Origin: Cricetomys ansorgei
Taxonomy: Eukaryota > Chordata > Mammalia > Rodentia > Nesomyidae
DNA: 64,000 nt
NCBI GenBank assembly: GCA_026225945.1
Contig: JAMJFZ010001815.1
Span: forward strand, 17,305,001 to 17,369,000
Reading direction: 5' to 3'
Below are positions 20,636 to 31,989 of this stretch, in pieces; position 1 is the first letter of the stretch; each line of letters opens with the position of its first letter. Below the pieces are notes generated by a model. It ran no database searches and was not told where the DNA came from. It was given only the letters and a program-made list of their open reading frames with translations. The position numbers and the translations under genes were made by a program.

Positions 20636-22140
20636 CTGAGTAATGTTCCATTGTGTAAATGTATCAAAATTTCTTTGTCTATTCTTCAATGGAAAGGCAT
20701 CTAGGTTGTTTCCAGTTTCTGGCTATTTTGAATAAAGCTGCTATGAACATAATTGAGTAAGTGTCTTTGTGGTAGGATGCAACTTCCTTTGGGTATATGC
20801 CCTGGAGTGATATAGCTGGATCTTGAGTTGGGTCAATTTCCAGTTTCTGCAGGAATCGCAATATTGATTTCCATAGTGGTTATAAAGTTTACACTCCCAC
20901 AAACACTGTGAAGGAGTGTTCCCCTTGCTTTGCACTTTTGTTATTATGAGCTTTCTTTGTGTTATTGATCTTAGCCATTCTGAAAGGTATAATATGGAAT
21001 CTCAGAGTATTTTTGAATTGCATTTCCCAGATGACTAAGGATGTTGAACACTTCTTTAAGTGTTTCTTGGCAATTTGAGATTCCTTTTATGAGAATTCTT
21101 TGATTAGATCTGTAACTCATTTTTTAAGTAGACGTTTGTTTATTTGATGTCTAGTTTCTTGAGTTCTTTATATATTCTGGATGTAAACACTCTATCAGAA
21201 GTAGAGTAGGGGAAGAATATTTTCCCATTCTGTAGGCTGCCTTTTTGTCTTATTGACAGTGTCCTTTGCTTACAGAAGCTTTTCAGTTTCTTGAGGTCCC
21301 TTTTATTAATTGTTGTTCTTATTGCCTGAGCTATCAGTGTTCAGGAAGTTGCCTCCAGTGCCAATGAATTCAAGGGTATTCCATAGTTTCTTTTCTATTA
21401 GGTTCAGTATATCTGGTTTTATGCTGATGTCTTTGATCCACTTGGACTTGAGTTTTGGGCTCGATGATAAATATTGATCTATGTGTATTCTTCTACATGC
21501 AGACATTCTATTAGACCAGCACCATTTGCTAAAGTTGCTTTCTTTTTCCATTATATATTTCTGACTTCTTTATCAGAGATCAAGTATCCCATAAGTGTGT
21601 GGATTTCAGTTCCATTGATCAATTCATCTGTTTTTATGCCAATACCATCCAGTTTTTATTACTATAGCTCTGTATTACACCTTGAGGTCAGGGATGGTGA
21701 TACCTCTAGAAGTTCTTTGTATTTTTCAGGATTATTTTCACTATCCTGTATGTTTGCTTTTCCATATGAAGTTGAGTATTATCCTTTCAAGATCTGTAAG
21801 GAATTGTAATCGGGCTGCTTGGACCAGAGGCTACCAATTTTGTGGAGTACAGGTTTTAAAAATATGACCTATAGATTATTTGGATTTCTTTGGTATCTGT
21901 AGTTATAGCCCCTTTTTTGTATCTGATTTTGCCGATTTGAATATTCTTTCTCTGTCTTTTAATTAGACTGGATAGGGGTTTGTCTTTCTTGTTGATTTTG
22001 TCAAAGAACCTATTCTTTGTTTAATTGATTCTTTCTATTGTTCTCTTTGTTTCTATTTTATTGATTGCAGCCCTCAGTTTGATTATATCTTGTCATTAAT
22101 TCCTCTTGGGTGTGCTTACCTCTTTTTCTTCTAGAATTCT

Positions 22141-22205
22141 CAGATGTGCGAATTTGCACATGTGTTTTGCACATGCATATGTCCATTTGCACATGCGCAG
22201 ATGTG
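22141..22205. repeat. Local expansion inside the L1 (CAGATGTG direct repeats)
   Basis: CAGATGTG occurs at 22141-22148 and 22198-22205. Between them a TTTGCACATG-like motif is repeated three times. Ordinary L1 runs straight through one copy of CAGATGTG, so the extra ~57 bp arose in this copy. Confidence 0.65.
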
Positions 22206-22902
22206 TTAATTTGCTAGTATGTGATTTCTCCATTCTTTTTTTGGTGGGCACTTTGTACTATGAATTTTCCTCTTACCACTGCATTCATTTTTGTTTTTGT
22301 TTTTGTTTTCTGGTCCAATCTATTTGACGTTTTGTATGCTTCTTGTACCTTTATAGGCATCTCTTTCTTTAGGTTTGGAAAATTATCTTCTATGATTTTA
22401 ATGGAAATATTTTCTGGACCTTTGTACTGAGATTCTTCTCCTTCTTCTATTCCTATTATTCTTAGGTTTGATCTTTTCACGGTCTTCCAGATTTCTTGGA
22501 TGTTTTGTGTCAGGAGTTTTTGGATTTGATATTTTCTTTTTCTGATGGGTCTATTTCTTCCATAGTATACTCAACTCCTTATTCCATCCCTTGTATTCTA
22601 TTGCTATAGCTTGCCTCTGTAGTTTCTGATAACTTTTCAAGCTTTTTTTTAATTTTTAATATTTCCTCAGTTTGTGTGTGCTTTATGGCTTGTATCTCTA
22701 TTTTCAGGTCTTGAACAGTTTATTTGCTTCCTTTGGGGCTGGGCTGGGCAGGAGGTGTGGCAGGAGGTGCCAGTGAGCAGACTCCCTGCCTGGTCTCTTG
22801 GCTGGCTTGAGTGGCCTGCACTGGGGCAGGGGCTGCCTGCCTAAGTAGGTTTCTGGGACATCGAAGCAGCGGTAGGATGATGAGGCAGAAGGAAGATGGA
22901 GC

Positions 22903-22916
22903 CAGAAAAATTATTT
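22903..22916 (+). repeat. Candidate right TSD of the minus-strand L1
   Basis: CAGAAAAATTATTT, matching 18281-18293 apart from one T. Confidence 0.6.
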
Positions 22917-23416
22917 GAACATTTTATTGAGATACATAATATATTCATGCATTTAAAACATAATTTGGATAATTCAAGTTTTCTAAGATTAATCTATAGA
23001 TTCATACTGCTAGCAGATTTTTTTTTAATTTAGAGAATGCAAGGCTGAATCTAAAACTAATACAGAAAGCAAAAGGTAGAGTTTTCAAAAACAAACAAAA
23101 GAAAGTATGGGAAAGAACGAATTATGTACAATTGCAAAAATTACCACAAATTGTTCAGGAAATACAGTAGTCAGTCTCTCGGAGTAGTAAAAGGTTGTTC
23201 ACAATTTCTATGGAACAGAAGTGAAACTTGTGGATAGGTACTTAAGATAAAGAAAACATGATATATACTATGTGCAAAATGATTTTGATTATCACCCAAA
23301 TCTGGAAGAAAGCCCTGACTACTAATGAAGGAACAAGATACAAACCTGTGGTGTGTCGGTAATTTGGTATAATGTCCACTAGTTAGAAGGAGTAGATAAG
23401 ACAGGGGCAACTGTCT
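22917..23416. other. Unrecognised AT-rich sequence
   Basis: No gene or repeat recognised. Confidence 0.4.
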
Positions 23417-23630
23417 GACTGGAGAGATAGCTCAGCAATTAAGAGCACTTGATGCTTTCTCATGGGACCCAGGATTGATTCTCAGCACTCACTTGTGCCT
23501 CACAGCTATCTGCAATTCGAGCTGGAGGGGACTTGGCATCATCTTCTGGCTTCATCCAGCACCAGGCATGCACAAGGCACATACACATGCATGTAAGCAA
23601 AATGCCTATACATATAAAAAAAATGTGCAA
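23417..23630 (+). mobile_element. B3 (B2-family) SINE
   Basis: tRNA-derived head with A- and B-box region ('actggagagatagctcagcaattaagagc', 'ggattgattctcagcac'), B3 body ('tgcctcacagctatctgcaattc', 'atcttctggcttc', 'accaggcatgcacaaggcac') and an A-rich end. Confidence 0.9.
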
Positions 23631-23873
23631 ACACCAAAATCATTTTTCAGTATAAAGTTTTTCAGGTTCTCTTTTGCATTATCTGGATCATTTTTCAAAC
23701 GAGAGTTTTTTAAAAAATCTACGATAGGAGAAAATTTGATAAAAAGCCACTGACGAGCTATCATAGAGAGTTCCAGGATGGTAATGATCCAGGCACTACA
23801 GAAGTTTTACAAAATTCAGCAAAATATGAACATCATACTCATAGATATTACATTAATTTTGTTCTCAAAGTAG
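23631..23873. other. Unrecognised sequence
   Basis: No recognised feature between the B3 and the next B1. Confidence 0.4.
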
Positions 23874-23886
23874 GATTTGCAAATAA

Positions 23887-24073
23887 GCCAAGCAGTAATG
23901 ATGCGCACACCTTTAATCCCAGCACTCCGGAGGCAGAGGCAGGAGGATCTCTGTGAGTTCGAGGCCTAGCCTGGTCTACAGAGTGAGTTCCAGGACAGCC
24001 AGAGTGACAACAGAGAAACCCTGTCTCACAAAAACAAAACAAAGCAAAACAAAACAGAACAACAAAAAACAAA
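23887..24073 (+). mobile_element. B1 SINE with (AAAAC)n tail
   Basis: Well-preserved B1: 'cacacctttaatcccagcac', 'ggaggcagaggcaggaggatc', 'tgagttcgaggcctagcctgg', 'gttccaggacagccagagtg', 'aaaccctgtctc', then an (AAAAC)n-type tail to 24072. A 13-bp TSD with one mismatch: GATTTGCAAATAA (23874-23886) and GAATTGCAAATAA (24074-24086). It carries GAGTGACAACAGAGAAA. Confidence 0.95.
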
Positions 24074-24086
24074 GAATTGCAAATAA

Positions 24087-25402
24087 ATATTGAAATATAT
24101 ATAGTAATATACATCCCAAATATTTATAACGATTTCTCTTAATATTATACACTAATTTGAAATTCTAAAAAACAATAAAGTGGATTGACAGATCGATGAT
24201 AAGTCCATTTTAATAGCACATTAGTAACAGGAATAGACCAGTGACCATATGAAGAATAAATAATTTTGACTGTTTAAAAACTTCTAAAACAACCATTGGA
24301 AAATCGAGTTTAAAAACTAAAAGCAATATATGTAAGATTATTTGTAGTAGTTTATATCTAAGAGCTACAAGTCAGAAAAGAGTCTAAATTTGATTAGCCT
24401 GTGACTGGGAAACAATTTGTGGTGTTTTTGTTCTTGTTTTTTTTCAAAAAGGGCAAATCAATTCTTGACATGCATCAACAATAACAGAGAAAGCTCAAAA
24501 AGCAGTTTGCTGTACAAATGAAACAGGGTACAGATAGGTGCACTGTGCTATTCTGTTTATGGAAACATCTAGAACAAGAGAAATCTTATCTATTAAGGCA
24601 TAAAGCCAATCCATTTCTTTTTTAAATAAATGGAATTTAATATTAAGTAAATAAGGTGATTTTAGGTTATGACAGACATATTCTGTATTTTGAACATATT
24701 ATGAGTATGTGTATTTTTTTTAATTAATTGAAGTCCATCTCTCAAGATTGTACGTCAATAGAACTGATAAGGGAAAACTAAATTCTTGTGCTGATTTTCA
24801 GTGGAACTTATCTGGGGATATTACAAGTTGTTCCCGTCTTGGTGATAACTTTAGTACTCTATCATGTTGACATTTTCTCGAGTTTCTCAAAGCTGGCCAT
24901 CTCTTTGACCTCAAGCTGTGTGTCAAAATATCCTATTTAACCAAGTACTTTGCTCCTTTGTAATAAAAAGTCTTAGCTCTTCAGATCGGCTGATGTGGTA
25001 CTCACAGCCTCCTCTAACTCAGCATCCCTCACACTGACAGTTTTTCTCAGGCACAAGTGACAAGTTATTCACGCAAACTTTAAAAGGTGACACAATGGCT
25101 CATGAGACAGCAAGAAAGCTGAATAACAATGTTCTGTGGAGGACTGGGATATAAGTGGTTCCCAGGAAGGCTTAGAGGTACACACAGTAGGTAACTCTCC
25201 CATCCTCAGAAGGTCTTTAAACATCTCCATTTTTTTTTATTATTTACTAACTTTAATTTAATTTATATTTTTGAGGAAAGGACTCTCTATGTAGCCACAC
25301 CTACTTTAAATTCATCATCTTACCTAAGCCTTTCAGGCAATGGGGGGTTGTACGATTTGCTACCATATCCAGCTTATCTTATTTTTAACTTTTAAACATT
25401 TT
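24087..25402. other. Unrecognised sequence
   Basis: Mostly AT-rich and apparently low copy. No coding signal, RNA gene or clear repeat seen. Confidence 0.4.
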
Positions 25403-25635
25403 TTAAGAAAAATTATTATTTCTTATGAGTGTTTTGCCTGCATTTATATTTTAGTACACCATGAGAATGTGGTGCATCATGGTGCACACAGAGACCAGAA
25501 AAGAGTGTTGAATTTCCTTGAGCCAGAGTTATAGGTGGTTGTGGATAGCCCTATAGGTGCTAGAAAACAAATTCAGGTCTTCTCAGGAAAAGAACAAAAA
25601 GTGCTTTTAACTTTTGGGTTGTTTCTCCAGCTCTC
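25403..25635 (-). mobile_element. B3 SINE (minus strand), old copy
   Basis: Reverse B3: 'tatgagtgttttgcctgca', 'tggtgcacacagagaccag', 'ggtggttgtggatagccctataggtgc', ending 'ggttgtttctccagctc' (reverse of the 'gctggagaga' head). Confidence 0.85.
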
Positions 25636-25657
25636 TCGCTGGAAAAAGAAGAACTAT

Positions 25658-25878
25658 TAAAAGATTAATTTATTTGTTTTTATGTGTATGAGTGTTTTCT
25701 ACCCTTATATACAGTAAGTTTGCCTGGTGCCTGCCAAGGCCAGAAATTTTGGATTGGATCCCGTTATGATGCAATTACAGATGGTTGTGAGCTACCATGC
25801 AGGTGCTAGGAATTGAACCAAGGTTCTCTGCAAGAGTACCAAGTGCTCTTAAGTGCTGAGCCAACTCCTCACTCCCCA
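25658..25878 (-). mobile_element. B3 SINE (minus strand), second of a tandem pair
   Basis: Reverse B3 with 'aagattaatttatttg', 'gtgtatgagtgtttt', 'gcctggtgcctgccaaggccag', 'ggttgtgagctaccatgcagg', 'attgaaccaaggttctctgc' and 'gctcttaagtgctgagcc'. It lies 22 bp right of another B3 in the same orientation. The divergence between them indicates two independent insertions. Confidence 0.92.
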
Positions 25879-26902
25879 CTCCCAGCTCTTCATTGTTTTA
25901 TGAAAGGTTTGCTTGGTTTGTATGGTTGTTTGTTGTTGTTTAGTTCTGCCTTACAGACTATTTCTGCATTTCAAGGCACATGATATAGTTCCTGAATATG
26001 CCAAATCTACATCCTATGACTTCACTAACCAGGAAAAATTAGTTTCATGTTGTCTTCAGTACTATTGGTAGTTCCCACAGAAGAGCATCCTTAGCCTCAA
26101 TTAGTTGATTAGTTCACAAACAATGGATTACTTATTCTTCACATGACTCCCTACAAATCAGTTTCTTATTCCACAAGGTGAAGAACATGTAGTGGACAGT
26201 CTTACTCTCCCTGTCACAGGAAGCTATTGGCTGTGTCCTTGTACCATCATTCTTCCTTCATATGATAGATGATTTTCTTGCCAATGTACAGAAAAGGAGA
26301 GAAATTCGAATTCTGACATGATGTATTTTGTGATAACCTAAATATTCTATAGTTCAATTTTCATTGCAGAAATAATGTTGAGTGACTATAATATCATAAT
26401 TACTTTCTATTTCTTTATTTTTTATTCCCCAAGGTGAATTCCCTTGGAGAGATGCTGGGATATAGTATTTTTTAGAGTAATATTGTACAGAACAAAACTA
26501 ATAATAAAATATTTAGCCACTGGGATACTTATTCAATTAAGTAAAATTATTCTGTTGCTTAGATTAAATGACCAGGATTGTACTAATTTTATAACTATTT
26601 TATTAAAAAGAGAAAGTGTATTTTGAAGTTATAATAATGAGTAATTTGATATCCTCAACAAGTTTTACAAAAATCTTGATAATGCTATAATTTTACATAT
26701 TATAACTTTCTAGAGGTTCATTAAAGATATATTAATGTCAGTTTGGGTTTTTTTAATTGGATTCCTTGAAGCATCTCTTTAAAAGCGTAAATATTCCAAA
26801 AAAATGTAAAGAAATTTATTGTATCAGTCATGAACATTTAATATAATGCATATTCCTTTCTCTCATGGCAAAATACAGTAAATATATTTTAGTCAAAATG
26901 TT
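25879..26902. other. Unrecognised sequence
   Basis: AT-rich, no feature recognised. The 60-codon frame 26444-26626 has no domain. Confidence 0.4.
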
Positions 26903-27012
26903 GTAGATCACACCTATTGTAAGGGGATCACCAGGTGTTCCACACCAACCTAAGTTTTCACAGTGACTTCCAGGTAGCCTGGAATACAGACTGAGACCCT
27001 GACTCAAAATAA
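26903..27012 (+). mobile_element. Old B1-like (7SL-derived) SINE remnant
   Basis: Degenerate match: 'gtagatcacacctattgtaa', 'ttccaggtagcctggaataca', 'gactgagaccctgactcaaaa'. The last two resemble the B1 segments 'ccagcctggtctaca' and 'gagaccctgtctcaaaa'. Age suggests a proto-B1 type copy. Confidence 0.45.
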
Positions 27013-27147
27013 TTTGAAAGGCGGTGACCTTTTTGTTTTTCAAGTAAGTGTATATAAACTTACATTGGTTCCTGATTTCGGTTTAAAGAAAGAATATATT
27101 CTTTCTAGTTTTAATGTTAGGCTAGTTAATAGTCTTATTTATATATT

Positions 27148-27357
27148 TAAGATGTTTTATTTCCCTTTTAATTATGTCTCAGTGTGTGTGTGCTCCAGTG
27201 AGCACAGGTGCCTGGGTATTCTAGACAAAAGAGTCCAATCCCCGGAAACTTCATTTGGAGTTCACTGTGAGCCACTGGCACGAATTCTGTGAACCTAACT
27301 TGGGTTCTCTGCGAAAGCGGTCTGTATTCCTAACCCCCGAGTCATCCCTCCAGCTCT
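27148..27357 (-). mobile_element. B3 SINE (minus strand), old copy
   Basis: Reverse B3: 'aggtgcctgggtattctagac', 'ttcactgtgagccactggc', 'gaacctaacttgggttctctgcg', ending 'gtcatccctccagctc'. Confidence 0.82.
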
Positions 27358-28335
27358 TTCAATTTTAGTTTTAAAGCATACTACATTACCAATAGTTCCA
27401 TGATTTAAAATTTTTCATTCAATTTCATGAACGAAATTTTGACCTTAGTACTTCTGAACTTTTACATGACTTTAAGGTCAATCAAATAGCAGATATTCAT
27501 CCTTGATATCCATTAGCTTAGTATCCAGCATCCAATATTAGCTTTTGTCTTTTAGATGAATATTTACCTGATCTTTTAAACCCTTCAAGGCTACAGAGAA
27601 GTAAGTCAGTCTACAATTAACCATATTCAGTTTAGACTGTTAGTGGCTAATAGATTGATATGGCAGATCTTGATTCTTGAACATACATCATCCCTTAACT
27701 TATCTGGCACATATTCATAAATTGTCCCTCCCATAACCCATAAGAAGCCTATAATCAAGAAAGCACAGCACCCTTTAAATGAATGACTGAAAGCAGTGTT
27801 TTCAACTGTGTCATTTGAGGCAGACTGCCCAAATGCACTCGACTGAGGAAGTCCTGTCAACTCTAATGGATTCTTTCCTTGGAATGAAATACATGTTCTG
27901 AATTTCAGGATAAATATTCTCAGCATTATCTTTCAGTGTTTATGAATAGTACTTTTGACACTTAATTTTAAATACTCTAGTTAGGCAGAAATTAATACTA
28001 CCTAGAAATGGCAAAGTACATGCAAACTCATGTACAGAATTAAATGCTAAGATGAATTTTCTATAGCACAGAGATTTAGAACATTTAGAGTGATTAGTAT
28101 TGGAGTTATAATCAGAGCAAAGTCATCACTCTTTGATCTTTCAATAAGCATTAATTTTCAAGGAAATGTACATAGTCATGTTGTGAAAATATTCTTTTGA
28201 TCTTGATAATGGAATGTGTAGACGAAATTTTGCTTTCTAATTACAACCAGTTACTTCAAATAGTGGGGAAAAAAAACCCACAAAAGAACAGTAAGTCACA
28301 GCAAGTTATATGAATAATTTCTTTCTGTATTACCT
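27358..28335. other. Unrecognised sequence
   Basis: No repeat or gene recognised. The 99-codon minus frame 27627-27926 has no identifiable domain and no supporting splice or polyA structure. Confidence 0.4.
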
Positions 28336-28356
28336 AAGACGCTTGGAAGCAATGGG

Positions 28357-28778
28357 ATCTCACCGGGCATTCAAATCATGCTTAAGGGCAGGCCCTATGC
28401 CTTGCAGTGCAGGGCCAACACAGAGTGAACTCAATGCTAAGTGTAGAGTTTGTTTTGTCTCTATTGTTTTGTTCGGGAGGAGGGCTTTTTTTTTTTTTTT
28501 ACCTTACTGATCTTTTGTATGTATATTATGATTTCTAGATTTTTGTTTTTATGGGATTTGTTTGTGTGTAAATATTTCTCTTTCTTTTTCATTGTTTTTT
28601 TTTTTGTTTGTTTTATTCTGGCTTATTTTTTTTATTTGTCTGTTATTTTTCTAAAGAAAGAGAGAAAAGAGACATGGGTTGGAAGGGAGAAAGGTGAGGA
28701 AAATCTGTGCAGGGTGAGGCAAGGGAAACTTTGATTGAAATATATTGTGTGAAAAAATTTATTTTCAATTAAAAAATA
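28357..28778 (+). mobile_element. Short 5'-truncated L1 3' UTR copy with TSD
   Basis: Same 3' UTR class as 17361-18160: 'cttaagggcaggccctatgcc', 'agggccaacacagagtgaactc', T-rich blocks, 'aagaaagagagaaaagagac', 'aaatatattgtgtgaaaaaa' and terminal 'ttttcaattaaaaaataaa'. Imperfect ~21-bp TSDs flank it at 28336-28356 and 28779-28800 (shared core TGGAAGCA followed by ATGGG, one extra base on the right). Confidence 0.87.
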
Positions 28779-28800
28779 AAGAAGCCTGGAAGCAGATGGG

Positions 28801-28974
28801 TAGATGACCTAAGCTATGCTTTACTAAGCTTCAGTGACTAAAATATTTAACTTTATGATCTATCCTTCAAAGCTATATTGATTTCTCCATATTACCTCAT
28901 AATCCAAGATGGGTTCTACAATCCCAGCATTCGATGAGAACCCTCTAGATCAGAAGATGAAAAGGAAACAACTT
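28801..28974. other. Unrecognised sequence
   Basis: No recognised feature. Confidence 0.4.
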
Positions 28975-29290
28975 TGAGCTAAGAGATGCCTCAGTTGGCA
29001 AAGCTCTATCTCACAAGCATGTGGACTAGGATCTGATGACCAGACGTACACTGATAAAACAGCGTGGTGTGTTGTAATATAGCTTGCAGTTCTAGTGCTG
29101 GACTGGATAAAATAAACAGACAGGATCTCACCCACCAGCTGAGCCTCAGAGTCCTGTTCAAGGTCATGTAAGAGATATGTCTTAGAAAACAAGGCTCTTG
29201 AGAAATGATACCCAAGTTTGATCTCTGACCTCTACAAACATGCACACATAAGTACACACACAGGTATCATAAAACGCACACAAAAACACA
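28975..29290 (+). mobile_element. B4-type SINE
   Basis: ID-like head ('ctaagagatgcctcagttggcaa', 'tctcacaagcatgtggactagg') followed by a diverged B1-like part ('gcagttctagtgctggact', 'cccaccagctgagcctcag', 'aagtttgatctctgacctct') and a CA-rich tail. The ID head is on the plus strand. Confidence 0.7.
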
Positions 29291-29408
29291 CACATATGCA
29301 AACAGAGAAATGAATAAGGGAGTTCCTAACAATTAGACTATCATTACTAGAAATTTCTCTTGCACTTACTTCTCTCTCTTTTATTTTTTGGAAATTTTCT
29401 CATGCATC

Positions 29409-29531
29409 TCCTTTTTCTTTGACTTCTTCTCTTTCTCCTTCTCCTTCTCCTTCTCCTTCCCCTTCCCCTTCCCCTTCCCCTTCCCCTTCCCCTTCCCCTT
29501 CCCCTTCTCCTTCTCCTTCTCCTTCTTCTTG
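29409..29531. repeat. Polypyrimidine hexanucleotide array (CTCCTT)4(CCCCTT)8(CTCCTT)3
   Basis: From 29435 to 29524 the sequence is 15 perfect 6-bp units in a 4-8-3 pattern, with looser CTT-rich flanks. All purines are on the minus strand, where the central block reads (AAGGGG)8, a strong G-quadruplex candidate. The whole tract can also favour triplex (H-DNA). Confidence 0.95.
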
Positions 29532-29939
29532 AAAGTAAAATATTTTAGGAACCATCTCTGAGTGTGTGAGTCACAATTTTAAGTTATTAGTTATTTTTCA
29601 ACTAGTATTTTTCATGACAAGAAATTGATCAAAAATCTGTTACAGAAGTTTGAGACCTATAAAAAAGAAAGTTGATTAAGAAAAAGAAGCTCTCTGTAGT
29701 TGACATATTGTAATTATACATATTTATGAAGTACAGGGTAACTTTTTAATGTAAATATGATTTATGATGATAATATCATAAAAACTATCAAATGTATCAG
29801 CTAAGACATTTATTATTTTATAGTTTCTCATTTTTTTTCAAAATCCTCTTTTAATGTATCACATGGACAATCAGAATTATTACTGTTTATAATCATTACA
29901 TTTTTTCATGTCAATATTGAAAATTAAGAAAATATCTCT
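29532..29939. other. Unrecognised AT-rich sequence
   Basis: No recognised feature. Confidence 0.4.
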
Positions 29940-30137
29940 GGGCTAGAGAGATGGTTAGCTATTAAAAGCACATACTGCTCATCCAGATGACCTATGTTCA
30001 GATGCCAGAAGCCATGTTGGAGGACTCAAACTGCCTGTAACACATGCTCCAAGGTATCTCAACACTCTTTTGGCTTTTTTACACTCATGTGCACATATAC
30101 CCTCTTATACACATGCTTAAAAAAATAAATATCTTAA
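29940..30137 (+). mobile_element. B3 SINE
   Basis: Head 'gggctagagagatggttagc', 'taaaagcacatactgctcatcca', body 'ctgcctgtaacacatgctcc', 'aacactcttttggc', 'acactcatgtgcacatatacc', ending with A-rich 'aaaaaaataaatatctta'. Confidence 0.88.
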
Positions 30138-30237
30138 AAGAAAATGTGATAATGAACTAATATTTACACAATATTTGAGTCTTTGTTATTGTATGCTTTC
30201 ATTATTAGTTGTCAAAATTTCACACATGAATACAGGC

Positions 30238-30575
30238 TTTCAACTATGTACACCCTACTCCCTCTCTTCCAACTTCTTTCATATACCCATGACACTTTCC
30301 TCTCAACTTCATTCCTTCTTTTTTAGGACCTCACCAAGTGCACTTAGTGCTGCAAGGATGTATATGGGTATAAGGTCATTAATTGGAACACGGGCAACTT
30401 ATCCGGGGCTTTATCTGAAGAAACCCGACTCTGTCTATCCCAGAAGTCATAAATTGCTAAGATCTCCTCAACTAGGAGAAAAACATAATGAATCCCACTT
30501 CAGTTCATGCTAGAATTTAGGCTGTTGTATGCTGATCCTGTGTTGTAGTCACAGTCACTGTGACTACATGTGTGC
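30238..30575 (-). mobile_element. Old rodent L1 3'-end fragment (minus strand)
   Basis: Same family as 8621-9262: pyrimidine-rich 'ctactccctctcttcc', 'cctcaccaagtgcacttagtgctgc', 'tgaagaaacccgactctgtc', 'agaagtcataaattgctaag', 'ctcctcaactagg'. Near its right end is a 23-bp inverted repeat (30545-30567; 11-bp arms, 1-nt centre). Confidence 0.6.
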
Positions 30576-30583
30576 AAGAAACC

Positions 30584-30639
30584 AAATATAAATAAATAAA
30601 TAAACCAGTAAATAAATAAATGAATGAATGAATAAATAG
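30584..30639. repeat. (AAAT)n / (AATG)n tetranucleotide repeat
   Basis: AAATAAAT units changing to AATGAATG and back, interrupted once by CCAGT. Confidence 0.9.
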
Positions 30640-30889
30640 TTCTTTTATTCCTATTGTTTAGTTCTCAAATAAATTGGGAGTAGTTTACCAATGAAGCTAT
30701 ATGTTCTTTCTTGGTGAAAATGGTCTCCTGAAGTTTTAAATAAATGTCGATTCACAGAAAGAAGCATAGTAGAGATTCTGTGTACCCCTATTCTAATTTC
30801 TACTAATTGATTGCATTATTTAGTAATGATGGCAAAGTATTAAAATGCAGAGCTGAGACTCATACAATTTGTGTATGCATTTATCTACT
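30640..30889. other. Unrecognised sequence
   Basis: No recognised feature. Confidence 0.4.
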
Positions 30890-31200
30890 ATTTTATCACA
30901 CATACTTAAAATCATTAGAATGATTAAGGGATGGACAATTCTGTTTCCACAAAAATTCGCTCATACATCCTCATTATAATTACATCCACACATCATCCCT
31001 ACCCCCTAGTAACCACTAATCTCTCTTCAACATCTATATTTTTGTCATTTCAAGAATGCTATATAAATTGAATCATACCACATATGACCTTTCAAAATTA
31101 GCTTTTATTCTTACTCAGTATAAAGCCTTGAAATTCATCTAAATTATTGCATGTGTCAGCAATTTGTTCAGTTTGTCATTGAGAAGTATTACATTGGATA
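30890..31200 (-). mobile_element. Ancient L1M 3' region (minus strand)
   Basis: Reverse complement of an old mammalian L1 end: 'ctaccccctagtaaccactaatctc', 'atttttgtcatttcaagaatgc', 'tataaattgaatcatacca', 'ctcagtataaagccttgaaattcatc' and 'aattattgcatgtgtcagca'. Confidence 0.78.
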
Positions 31201-31989
31201 GACTCAAACAAGGAAAGTCATGTAATTTCCCCAGCTACATCCTGGACTTAATTTCCAGGCACATTGTACGGAGTAGCATGTAAAACGAAGCTGACATCTT
31301 ATTGAACGCAGGGTCCAAATACTGGATTCCAACAACTCTGAGGCTGGGAGAATTGTAGCAGAGTACACTTATCTGTCAAACATTTGAATGAGTGATATGT
31401 TCCTGGCTTGAAACTCCCCTTATAGAAAGAAATAAATAGACCCAAGTGACCCCAGATCTCACACACTCAATAGTGATTCACCTTTATTTAGAATGGAGAC
31501 ATCTTTTCATACAAGTAACTAAAAAATACTCTGTAAAAGGCAAAACCTTAGTAAAACGAAGCTAAGTCAGAGCCTGAACAATAACTAATCTGGGTTGGAT
31601 TAGCAAGCAAAGATTACTCTCGAACTTCAAAAACATTGAATTAATTCCCAAACAATATAAATTCATACCAGAACAAATCTAAATATCTTCAAAGAGATTC
31701 AACAAAGACCATTTTTAACCACAAAGAACAGTCAAATGTAACAAACATACAAAAAAAATCAAGAAAAATTGATGCCCAATCAGAAGCAAGACCTATTAGT
31801 GGGACAAAAAAATAACAGAAATAAGGTAGAAGATATAGATTTTTTTAGTCTAATTTTCATTAAAAATAAACTACAGAATATAAACTACATGAAAATAATA
31901 AGAATGTAAGAAAAATATACGTGTTCTTTGAGGTGTTTTAAGTTTTAAGCATTCTTAAAGCCAAAGGAAACTGATAATACAAGTACAAT
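31201..31989. other. Unrecognised, A-rich; possibly LINE-derived
   Basis: 31560-31990 is A-rich on the plus strand and sits directly upstream of an old L1 3' end, so it could be a decayed part of the same element. No segment could be aligned with confidence. Confidence 0.3.

Larger units (their letters stand above)
18294..22902 (-). mobile_element. Minus-strand rodent L1, rearranged (two internal deletions, two insertions)
   Basis: From left: reverse poly-A/3' UTR (18300-~19560), ORF2 C-terminus (~19560-21805), a break, ORF2 EN-RT linker (~21845-22285), a second break, ORF1 (~22305-22735) and GC-rich ORF1-start or 5' UTR sequence to 22902. The jump near 21806-21845 omits the RT domain. The jump near 22290 omits most of the endonuclease and the ORF1 C-terminus. 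A B1 and an ~810-bp LTR-like segment are inserted. About 4.6 kb remain, with candidate TSDs at both ends. Non-functional. Confidence 0.85.
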
